NCBI GenBank assembly: GCA_037176905.1
Contig: JBBBWG010000337.1
Location: 1 to 64,000, forward strand
Direction of reading: 5' to 3'
Length of the DNA: 64,000 bases
DNA from: Azolla pinnata
Taxonomy: Eukaryota; Streptophyta; Polypodiopsida; Salviniales; Salviniaceae
Shown one piece after another: positions 47,901 to 56,907 of the stretch. A program made the translations under genes and the position numbers. Within the stretch, counting starts at the first letter, position 1, and the number at the start of each line of letters is the position of its first letter. The notes under the pieces were generated by a model that was not told the origin of the DNA, did not search any database, and saw nothing but the letters and a program-made list of their open reading frames with translations.

Positions 47901-48539
47901 ATCGAACACATTCCTGGCTTTTGAAATTTCTCCACATTTACCATACATATCCACCAAAGCAGTGCCCACCAAAACGTTCTTTTCAAGTAAACCTTCGTTA
48001 AGAATCATGGCATATATATCATCACCCTTACTGACAGCTCCAATGCTTGCACATGCTTTTAATATGCAGACATAAGTTACGGCATCAGGAGAGAAACCAG
48101 CACATTGCATTTGTTGAAAACAACTCAATGCTTTTTCACCATAACCATGTTCTGTATATCCTGCTATAAGAGTGGTCCAAGTAACCACATCTTGGACGGG
48201 AAGATAACTGAATACATCGTTAGCTCTTACGAGATCTCCACATCTTGCATACATAGAAACTAGCATGCTGCCAATGCATGTGTCTTTTCCGAGTATTCCT
48301 CTTTTGAGGACATGAGCATGTACCTTTTTACCTCTTTCAAGATCCTTATGTTTCACACAATACTTCAATTCCGAATGAAGTTCAGCGCCTTCATCAAGGA
48401 GCTCGTCCTCAGTAGTTTCCATATTTTGCACCTTGCAGTGGACTCCTCTTGCTTGCAACAAAAGATGATTATTTTCCTTCTGCTTCGTGAAGATTTCACA
48501 TGATATTCTCTCTTTCAAACGGTTTCTTGAACCCAACAT
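44904..48539 (-). CDS. Very long PLS-class PPR protein, E-type (PPR-5)
   Basis: Intronless, 1211 residues, ATG at 48539. Ten PLS triplets make this unusually long for a plant PPR protein (typical PLS members are 500-900 residues). About 70 N-terminal residues precede the first motif and could include a transit peptide, although they are not strongly amphipathic. Around the fifth triplet the P motif reads DILFGTMYAESDVL, missing about four residues (normally xALVDMYAKC), and its S motif is odd (VISWNAMIGYHAHHG). The C terminus has ACTHLGLLEYG, HQTCIVDLFARAGDF and WTALLAACRKCGNL, then an E-type end; no DYW. The strong similarity between triplets suggests growth by internal duplication. Confidence 0.92.
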   Translation of the reverse strand: MLGSRNRLKERISCEIFTKQKENNHLLLQARGVHCKVQNMETTEDELLDEGAELHSELKYCVKHKDLERGKKVHAHVLKRGILGKDTCIGSMLVSMYARCGDLVRANDVFSYLPVQDVVTWTTLIAGYTEHGYGEKALSCFQQMQCAGFSPDAVTYVCILKACASIGAVSKGDDIYAMILNEGLLEKNVLVGTALVDMYGKCGEISKARNVFDSLILRNVISWNTLIAGYVKHGHGDEALACFKQMVHEDLFPDEVTFLSILKACGSIGAATKGKEIHVEVITEGLLERTMMVGTALIDMYAKCGVLLGAQVVFDELPMQSGVAWNVIIEGYAQNGFGDEALKHFERMQSQGISPSIASFISTLKVCGSMGVLDKGKRIHVSIAELNNLERAISVGNALVDMYLKCGAFNEGESVFNRLPARDAILWNTLMAGYVQHGHGEKALNCLQQMQCDGILPDAFTFICLLKSCCSLESVEQNKKVYIDISGEGLQEKDILFGTMYAESDVLRQAQGVFDKLSVRDVISWNAMIGYHAHHGHGEEALNWLERMQNEGMSPNAITFIWVLKSCGSIGAVDRGKQIHAQITKKGLAENDDLVGSALVDMYAKCIALAESQKVFEELLVQDVVSWTILMDGYAQHGHGKKALDCFTQLQNEGLSPDAFTYRCILKACGGIGATRKGLELHAKISRLRLLEEDIFIGAAMVDMYVKCGELGKAQEVFEELPVRDLVSWNALVTGYAEHGHSMEALYVFERMRHEGLCPDAVTFVYILKACGNAGTVIKGKEIHVEMVREGFLENDCSVGNALVDMYAKCGELGKAKEIFLELPERDAVSWTVLITGYAQHGYDEEALNCFEGMKRQGLSPNEVVLVSVLKACGSMGALDKGNEICGSVLQEGILESSLLVSTALVDMHAKCGALEQAREIFDRVCVQNVAMWNAIVGGYAQHGHAGEAIQCFERLQCEGFSPNAVTYVCALKACGTLGTLVKGEEIHTGILQMKSLGKDTLISNAVLDMYIKCGAHERAKEVFDELEARNVASWTSLMSGYAHVGNHEAVIELFKRMIEEGGIKPNLVTFTVVLNACTHLGLLEYGQMYYEWMCTIYGFVPTLEHQTCIVDLFARAGDFEKAVAIMMKAPVADHLPIWTALLAACRKCGNLKLGSIAFQHAVQLDETDPGLYVCMRNIYASAAMQTQAHDASFAGLEMKEANDAAFRSIM

Positions 48540-49330
48540 CAGTTACAATCATATAATATTACATAGTGGGTCGGTGCACACTGCAGTGGTGTGTATATAT
48601 CGACAACTGAAAGACAAAGAAGGGGAAGATAGTGGAAATACCATGGTGGGTCCCTGAACGTCTCTTTCCACGGCACCACTGTATCATTCGCATCATCCAT
48701 GGTGTTGCAGAGGCTGTCCAACGAAGAAGCCAAGTTGCACTCAATTCTCACTGTTTTTATTTTGTTTCATTTGAGGCGTCGATTCAGGTAAAGAAGTGTT
48801 GTCGTACATGCACTGCACAAATGAATATGTTATTAAACCTATACTGTTTAACTCGTACTCTAATAATGGTATAGATAAATAGATCATAAAGATAAACCTA
48901 TATAACTGCTTTTCTTGTAGCAAGCTACCAATCTTGAGACACAAAACAGCTTTCAAATAGTTTGCATATCTTCTTGCAGTCCCAAATCTTCGTGACTACA
49001 TTCCAAATAATTTGAAAATTATTGATAAAATTTCGTTTTCTCCTTGTAGTGTTGAATCTTCATGACATCCCCACATTGTTTCACACCATCTGCAGGCAGC
49101 ACAACAATGATCATCCGCTTTTCTTACTTCTTAAATTTTGATAACAAATAAGGACATGATACTTGGTAACGATACATAAGCAACTTCTCCACTTTTAGCA
49201 ATGGAAAAGTACATTGGTAGCACTGATACCTTGCCAACCTGAACTGCATAATTTACATCCTCAAATTGTGATTAGGTGGCAAAGGAAAATGCATCTAAGA
49301 ACCTGTCCATTGCCTCCCTGAAAGGAGGTG
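48540..49330. other. Intergenic; PPR-5 promoter side
   Basis: No coding region recognised on either strand. It contains the 5' flank of PPR-5. Confidence 0.45.
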
Positions 49331-51218
49331 TAATTGTTCGTTTTAGAAAATCACGTCATTTCACATTACACGACCCATGGCTCCAAATCCCAAAACTGCG
49401 TCAATTTGCAGAACTTCTGAATCCTACTGCATCATTTTCGATGGTTCCTTCTTATATAAGCCATGTTTCACATGAACATGCCTGCTTTGCTCACATGAAC
49501 TCTTCCTTTGGTAAAATTGCTATGCATAATAACCGGCATCTAGTCATGCATCAGCCATACCATAGTTGTTATCAAGATGAACCCTTCTTGTCAAGATGTT
49601 AACTCCACAGGATATGAGCATGCAAAACGATTTAAAAAGCAGATATACTCATCCATAGCCAACCAATGACATGACACTCGGCATGGTGTCCTCATCTTCC
49701 CATGCGTTATTTTTCAGTCTCCAAGCTTCAATTTTCTCGGCTTCCTCATGCATGCCAGCCGCACAATATACATTTGCCATACATATAAATAAAGCAGCAT
49801 TCTTAGCATTCAACACTATCGATTGATCAAATGCCCACCTTGCAAGTTCTACATTCATCGTCCTACAACAGGCACCCAGAAGCGCTGACCATAACGAGCG
49901 ACGCTCAGATAATGGAACTTCTTCAATGATTCTTAAAGCTTTATCAAAGTGTCCAGCTCGACTAAATGCATCGACCATGCAAGTGTAGTGTTCTACAAGT
50001 GGAGTCATTTTCTTGATGTCATCCATATGGTTAAAAATAATGTCTCCTTCATTTACTAGACCAGCATGACTACATGCACTAAGCAGAACCAAAAACGTGA
50101 CCACATCAGCTATCACTCCATTTGATACCATATTTCCAAACAAGCCCAAAACTTTCTTGGCTTGACCAAGCTGTGCATATCCAGCCATTAATGCATTCCA
50201 TGCTACAGCATTCTGTAATGCAAGCTCATCAAATACCTTTTGTGCCTTTTCTAGAAAGCCACACTTAACATACATAATTGTTCGTTTTAGAAAATCACGT
50301 CATTTCACATTACACGACCCATGGCTCCAAATCCCAAAACTGCGTCAATTTGCAGAACTTCTGAATCCTACTGCATCATTTTCGATGGTTCCTTCTTATA
50401 TAAGCCATGTTTCACATGAACATGCCTGCTTTGCTCACATGAACTCTTCCTTTGGTAAAATTGCTATGCATAATAACCGGCATCTAGTCATGCATCAGCC
50501 ATACCATAGTTGTTATCAAGATGAACCCTTCTTGTCAAGATGTTAACTCCACAGGATATGAGCATGCAAAACGATTTAAAAAGCAGATATACTCATCCAT
50601 AGCCAACCAATGACATGACACTCGGCATGGTGTCCTCATCTTCCCATGCGTTATTTTTCAGTCTCCAAGCTTCAATTTTCTCGGCTTCCTCATGCATGCC
50701 AGCCGCACAATATACATTTGCCATACATATAAATAAAGCAGCATTCTTAGCATTCAACACTATCGATTGATCAAATGCCCACCTTGCAAGTTCTACATTC
50801 ATCGTCCTACAACAGGCACCCAGAAGCGCTGACCATAACGAGCGACGCTCAGATAATGGAACTTCTTCAATGATTCTTAAAGCTTTATCAAAGTGTCCAG
50901 CTCGACTAAATGCATCGACCATGCAAGTGTAGTGTTCTACAAGTGGAGTCATTTTCTTGATGTCATCCATATGGTTAAAAATAATGTCTCCTTCATTTAC
51001 TAGACCAGCATGACTACATGCACTAAGCAGAACCAAAAACGTGACCACATCAGCTATCACTCCATTTGATACCATATTTCCAAACAAGCCCAAAACTTTC
51101 TTGGCTTGACCAAGCTGTGCATATCCAGCCATTAATGCATTCCATGCTACAGCATTCTGTAATGCAAGCTCATCAAATACCTTTTGTGCCTTTTCTAGAA
51201 AGCCACACTTAACATACA
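49331..51218. repeat. 944-base perfect-looking tandem duplication over the PPR-6 3' half
   Basis: Bases 49331-50274 recur at 50275-51218 with a constant 944-base offset. I saw no difference between copies when reading them side by side. The unit holds the last 208 codons of PPR-6 and about 310 bases of 3' flank. The junction has only a TA-level microhomology. Confidence 0.95.
49649..50275 (-). pseudogene. Truncated duplicate of the PPR-6 C terminus
   Basis: The left copy of the duplication keeps a 208-codon open frame (starting MYVKCGFLEKAQKVFDELAL) identical to the PPR-6 C terminus: one S motif, the last triplet and the E region. It has no start, promoter or N-terminal motifs of its own. 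The upstream sequence is the 3' flank of the intact gene, so it is best seen as a gene fragment. Confidence 0.9.
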
Positions 51219-52953
51219 TATCCACAATTGCGGTACCTACTGCGATATCTTTCTCCAATAAGCGGCATTCAAGTATTTGAGAATAAATTTCCTCCCCCAA
51301 ACCACAGAACCCTATGTTACCACAAGCTTTCAAAACGCAAATTAATGTGACAGTGTCAGGACAAAGGCCCTCCCCTTGCATTTTCCTGAAGCATTCAAGA
51401 GCTTCATCACTTAATCCATGTTGCGCGTACCCAGCAATCAATGCATTCCACAATACCACATCTCGAACAGGAATGTCATTGAAAACTTGCTGTGCTTTTC
51501 CAAGCATGCCAAACTTCACATACATGTCCAACAATGTTGTTGCAAGCATGATATCTTTCTTCAATAACCCTTGTTTACTGATTTGCATATGAATCTCCTC
51601 TCCAATTTCTCGAGACCCTGTGTTTCCACAAGCCTTCAAGATGAAAATAAAGGTGACTGCATTCGGTGAGAGACCTTCATCCTTCATATTTCTCCAGCAA
51701 CTTAACGCCTTATCTCTGAGACCATGTTGTGCGTACCCAGCAATCAAGGTGCTCCATGATATAACATTTCGTCTCGGAAGTTTGTCAAGCACTTCTTGGG
51801 CTCTTTCTAGCATGCTACATTTGACATACATATCAATCAACGCATTACCGAGAATGACATCCCTTTGCAATAAACCCTGTTTCTTAATTTCGGCATGTAT
51901 CTCTTCTCCCAATGGAAGAGATTGCATCAAACCACAAGCTTTCAACATACAAAGATAGGTGACCGGGTCTGGAGAAAGACCTTCATCACGCAACTGGTAA
52001 AAGAAATCCAATGCTTCATCAACAAGTCCATGATTGATGTAGCCTGATAAAAGTGCATTCCAAGATACCACGCTCCTATTTGGAAGCTCGTCGAACATCT
52101 CTCGAGACTTTTCAATCATCCCACACTTGGCATACATGTCCACCAATGCAGTTTGAAGCATGGTATCTTTGTTTAACAATCCAGTTTTGCAGATCTCAGC
52201 ACATATCTCTTCACCCATCTCGACGTAACCCATACTACTACAGGCTTTCAAAACGCAAACAAAAGTGATTGCATCCGGTGCAAAACCTTCTTCTCGCATC
52301 TTCCAAAAGCAAGCAAGTCCTTCTTCATTGTCACCATGTTGTACATAACCACTAATCAAAGCATTCCAGGAGACGATGGTCCGAGTGGAAAGCCTATCAA
52401 ACATTTGTTGTGCTTCGTTCAGGCATCCACACTTCGCATACATACTAAGCAGACCGGTCTCCACATACACATCATCAGAAAACAAGCCTTTCTTTAGAAG
52501 ATGACCATGTATCCTTCTAGCTCTCTCTAGCGATTTTTCCTTACCACATAACTTGATCAAGCTCAAAAGAGCTCGACGATCGCGAACGTTGTCGCCGTCA
52601 TCGACATCATCACCGTTAATACCATCGATCCCGCAACGGAGTCGACGAAAACGATGATGATTGGGCAGGTGATTTCTATCAGTTTTCAACCATGATCGCG
52701 GGGCAACGCATCCCTTGGGATTGCTCTGCTTTTCAAAGATGGTCAGGAAAACAAGAGCACCGTTTGAGACCGATGGGGGGGCGACTCTCTACCTATAATA
52801 GCACGTGGGGCGGGAGATTGAGGGGAGGGGGAGAGTAGAGAGAGAGAGAGAGAGAGAAAGGTCGTTGCTTACCCAAATCTGGGATGAAGGATCGGGCTGA
52901 AGAGGAGAAACCAACGCCCGTCGCGCTGATTCTGCTGCCAGATCTCTTCCCAT
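50593..52953 (-). CDS. PLS-class PPR protein, two exons (PPR-6)
   Basis: The long open frame has no in-frame ATG before the first PPR motif, only a TTG at 52689. A first exon is inferred at 52873-52953: ATG, 27 codons beginning MGRDLAAESARRALVSPLQP, then a TGG|GTAAGC donor. A pyrimidine-rich tract and CAG acceptor place exon 2 at 50593-52725; both ends are phase 0 and the intron is 147 bases. The protein would be 737 residues with five PLS triplets and an E end (ACSHAGLVNEG, HYTCMVDAFSRAGHF, WSALLGACCRTMNV), ending MPSVMSLVGYG; no DYW. An acidic GDDVDDGDN stretch precedes the first motif. A GA-rich run (about 52834-52857) falls in the intron. The 3' half is duplicated downstream. Confidence 0.85.
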
Positions 52954-53239
52954 TGCTGCTACAGACAGAACGACATCTTCAGCTCAGCTTGGCATGAGCT
53001 TTTCTTCCCACAAAGCAAAACAATTGGAGTAGCAAATTGAGCTTGAAACACATTTAGCTGAAGACAAAAGGCTTTTGACTCAGAAATCTGGCATTTTCTT
53101 CTGGTTTTTCTTACTCTTAATCTGGAGTTTTTTCTGGTTTTTTTTTACTCTTGGCTGTGATCTGATCTGGCATCGGATCGATCCACGACATCGATCTGTA
53201 TGTATAGACGAGAGAAGCGGTTTTTTTTCCACGACGGCG

Positions 53240-54340
53240 CCTTCTCGCACGCCGCATCTTGTTCGAAATGCGCTTCGATTCGCGGAGATGCGTGCCACGA
53301 TTATTCAGCAAACAGTTGATCGTCGTTCCGGAGCTCGGATGCGACAGGGTTTGTTGGGTCATGAGTGACCTTGTCGAGCTATTTCAATGGGGTCTTCTAG
53401 CATGCTGCATCTTGGACAGAACGCGCTTCGATTCGCTGGGATCTGTGCCATAATTATTCAGCAAACAACTGATCGTCATTCCAGAACTCGGATGCGACAT
53501 GGTTTGTTCGATTGCAGTTGGATGATATAAAAGCATTTTGTTGGGTCATGAGTGACATTGTCGAGCTATTTCAGTGGGGACTTGTAGCACGCTCCATCTT
53601 GGACAGAACATGCTTCGATCTGCTGAGATGCGTGCTACGATTCAGCAAACAACTGATCGTCGTTCCAGAGCTCAGATGCTGATGTTTGTTCGATTGCAAT
53701 TGGGTGAGAAAAACATTTTGTTGGGTCATGAGGGACCTTGTCCAACTGTTTCAATGGGGTCTTCTAGCATGTTGCATCTTGGGTAGAACGTGCTTCGATT
53801 CGCTGAGATGCATGCTACGATTCAGCAAACAACCGATTGTCGTTCTAGGGCTCAGATGCAACATGTTTGTTCGATGCAACTAGATGATAAACATTTTCTT
53901 GTGTCACGAGTGACCTTGTCGAGCTATTTCAATGGGGTCTTCTAACATGCTGCATCTTGGACAAAACATGCTTTGGTTCGGCTAGATGCGTGTACGATTA
54001 AGCAAACATTTGATTGTCATTCTAGTGAGTTGTTTCAATGGGGCCTTCTAACACGCTGCATCCTTGACAAAACGTGCTTCGACTCGCCTAGATGCATGCA
54101 CAATTCATGATGACAAGCAAAAACGGTTGATTGTAGTTCCAGAGTTCAGACGCGGCGTGTTTGATGTTGTTGGATGAAAAACATTTTGTTGGGAGTCATG
54201 AATGACCCCAACTAGCTGTTTCGAAGCCGAAGTGCAAGAAGGATGTGAAGAACAGCTGATTTTCGTTGTTCCATAGTCGAGGTGTGACATGTTAGATGTT
54301 GTGCTTGCATCCACCAAAACTTCCATGTATGTTGTTAAAA
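53240..54340. repeat. Satellite-like tandem array, about 180-187-base unit
   Basis: Five to six units, marked by TTGTTGGGTCATGAGTGACC near 53353, 53540, 53720 and 53899 and a diverged one near 54190. Each also has ATTTCAATGGGGTCTTCTAG, GCATCTTGGACAGAACG and GATTCAGCAAACAACTGATC. Units decay to the right. No genuine coding region seen. Confidence 0.92.
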
Positions 54341-54439
54341 TAGTTGCGAGTTCATGAGCACGTCGAGCAATTCAGCACCTGGCTGCAAAAGGACGTGGGA
54401 AAACACTATGCTCGTAGAAGGACGTGGAAAAACAGGAAG

Positions 54440-55120
54440 CTTCTTCATTAACTTATCACTAATTAATAGGTCTGTAAATAACTTAATAAAACTCGTACCT
54501 GTAAATGATTAATGACGGGATTAGTCGGCTTTCCATTCTCATTTTCTGCTCGCTCGCTAATCATCACTCCAACTACCCCACAGATTAACAATCGGATGCA
54601 TGTTCTCTTCATTAACGCACGGCGCCTGCTCGCTAATCATCGTTTTGATTAATTGGCGTGCCAATTAGCTGCTGGATGGATGTTCTCTCCATTAACTTAT
54701 CACTACTTAATCAGCCAATTTAATTAAGATCGTCCCTGTTGATAATTAATGATGGGATTAGTCAATTTTCCATCCTCATTTTTCGCTCGCTCGCTAATCG
54801 TCACTCCGATTACCGTGCCGATTAAACTATCGGATGGATGTTCTCTTCATTAACTTATCGCTAATCAATCAGCCAACTCAGTTAAGCTCGTCCCTACTAC
54901 TAATGAACGATGCAATTAGTCAAATTTCCGTCCTCATTTTCCGCTCGCTCGCTAATCTTCACTGCGATTACCGCGCAGATTAAACCGTCGGATGAATGTT
55001 CTCTTTCATTAACTTATCACTAATTAATCAGCCAATTTAATTAAGCTCGTCTGTGTTAGTAATTAATGATGGGATTAGTGAGTTTTCCATTTCCCATTTT
55101 CTGCTCTTCTCTGCGGATGC
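54440..55120. repeat. Second satellite-like array, about 158-base unit
   Basis: Units carry CATTAACTTATCACTAATTA, AATTAATGATGGGATTAGTC, TTTTCTGCTCGCTCGCTAAT and GATTAAACCGTCGGATG. CATTAAC landmarks fall at 54446, 54690, 54848 and 55007; the first spacing includes an extra 86-base partial unit. It adjoins the 180-base array but is unrelated in sequence. Confidence 0.92.
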
Positions 55121-56605
55121 TACAACAGCGCGAGGGTTCTCCGCTTCTGCACAGTCGACACAGTCGAGGTAAGCTCCTTCTGCTCCTTCCCTGTGCTCCG
55201 CATGTTGTTTCGAGGTCGCCGTTTCACAGCACAGAGGGGATCCTTCTCTCTCGCAGAAGCTGTATATGCTTCTGGTTTCGCGCCAGGCCTCGTATGAGTC
55301 GCAAAATGGCCTTTGAATCCCCCGTAACAATTGTTTTCAGCAATCAGTTGACAAAACAGAACCTTGCTTGAGTTGAATATATAGAAAGGAACTCGTTTAT
55401 TTGCAAACATGGTCAGGCTTTGAATTGCTATGGCCAATGCCTACGCACATTCCTCCACTGTGCACTCTCAATTGTGATGCTCATCGAGTAAAATTCTTGA
55501 ACATCGAGAGTCGCTAATCACGTCTAAATGTGTCATGTAAAAGGTATTGTTTTTTATCTCATCAGTCCTATTTGATCTTCGAAGATTATAATAAAATCTA
55601 TCCATATATCTAGATAACTTTCCTATCGGCACCAAATACAGCTTTCCTTGTTTCCTTTTTGGCAGAATGGTGAGGCTCTCGAAGAACATAATGCAACTCT
55701 TTGCAAACCAGAAGCAACAGTAGCGGAAGAAGAAATTCATCAGAATTCATGACAAGATAGAGAAATGATATCTCAGCGAACAGCAAGAAGATAAAACTAA
55801 AATATGTGAGGCTTGGAACTTATCGCATTCAAACTTCATTTTCATAATGGATTTAAAAGAGCTAATTCTTTCAGATTGACATGTAACACAGGGATTGATC
55901 TGATGAACCGGTCAAATTGCCACCCAGGTGTTATTCCAACATGGATGCTGATGAATCAAATTCTCAAAAATGTAACTCTTTGGCAAGCATCTCTAGATAC
56001 AGGTTGGATTTGTTACTCAATCTCATGCACCTGCTTTATGATTGCCATTACAGTGCCTAAAAATTATCTCAGAATCTATGATCTCAATCATGTGCAATCT
56101 ACGAAGATGCCTAAATAAAATAAAGAGAAGTAGAAAACATGTTAACTCGGGTTGAAATGAGTTCTAGAGCATTACTAGACTTCACATGTTATGGGGCTTG
56201 TCTCGGTGCATTAAGATACCAATTTATGGGGTTTTACACTGGACAAACAACAATAAATAATTTTGCCACAATATCAGCAATATGAAACATAGATGCATGT
56301 CTGTAAACGATTACATTACTGTACGATTAATAAGCATTCATGTAACTATATGGAAATTGGAAATATCCAGGGAAAGTAGAAGTATGCACCCAGAACTGGT
56401 AGGATATACCCCTCACAAGGCCAAGCAAAACAAAATCCAGCACTGGCAGCTTTCAAGGAATCTAGTTCGGGAACCTAGTTGGGGGTTTAGCGTTTAGATG
56501 AGGTTTTATGGACAAGATTGGGGACAACTCTATGGAGGAGATAGATAAAAGAGTCTTAACATCAAGGGAGGAAAAACAGAGAAGATGGTTTACAACTTAA
56601 AAGAT
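55121..56605. other. Intergenic, nothing recognised
   Basis: Frames of 60-105 codons on both strands show no family signature. Mostly AT-rich sequence. Confidence 0.45.
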
Positions 56606-56907
56606 AACATCTAGGAGATAGACAAAAAATATCCTTAATGGATTTTAACACAGCTACACTGGTGGCATTGAAACTAAGGAAGCTTACTTGGTTCGGAGAC
56701 TCTTGGCTAGGCTTCCAAAGCTTCGGGCCAGTTGCACTTCACCGGCTCAAAATGATAGGGTTAAGGGTTTAACATCTACGAGATAGAAAACAGTAATCCT
56801 TGATGGATTTTAACACAGCTACACTGGTGGCATTGGAACTAAGGAAGCTAATTTAGGTCGGAGACTTTTGGCAAGGCTTTCAAAGCTTCGGGCCAGCTGC
56901 ACTTCAT
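56606..56907. repeat. Tandem partial duplication of the 3' end of the VWA-GTPase gene
   Basis: Bases 56771-56907 (last 29 codons, stop and flank of the gene) are matched by 56606-56742, about 165 bases downstream in gene direction, at roughly 85-90% identity by eye. Shared landmarks: AACATCTA.GAGATAGA, GGATTTTAACACAGCTACAC and CAAAGCTTCGGGCCAG. Confidence 0.9.

Noticed and set aside
49649-50275. Independent short PPR gene
   Set aside because: Identical to the PPR-6 C terminus and within a tandem duplication; no N-terminal motifs.
33676-52953. P-class Rf-like restorer cluster
   Set aside because: The motifs alternate in P-L-S order and end in an E region, so they are not P-class.
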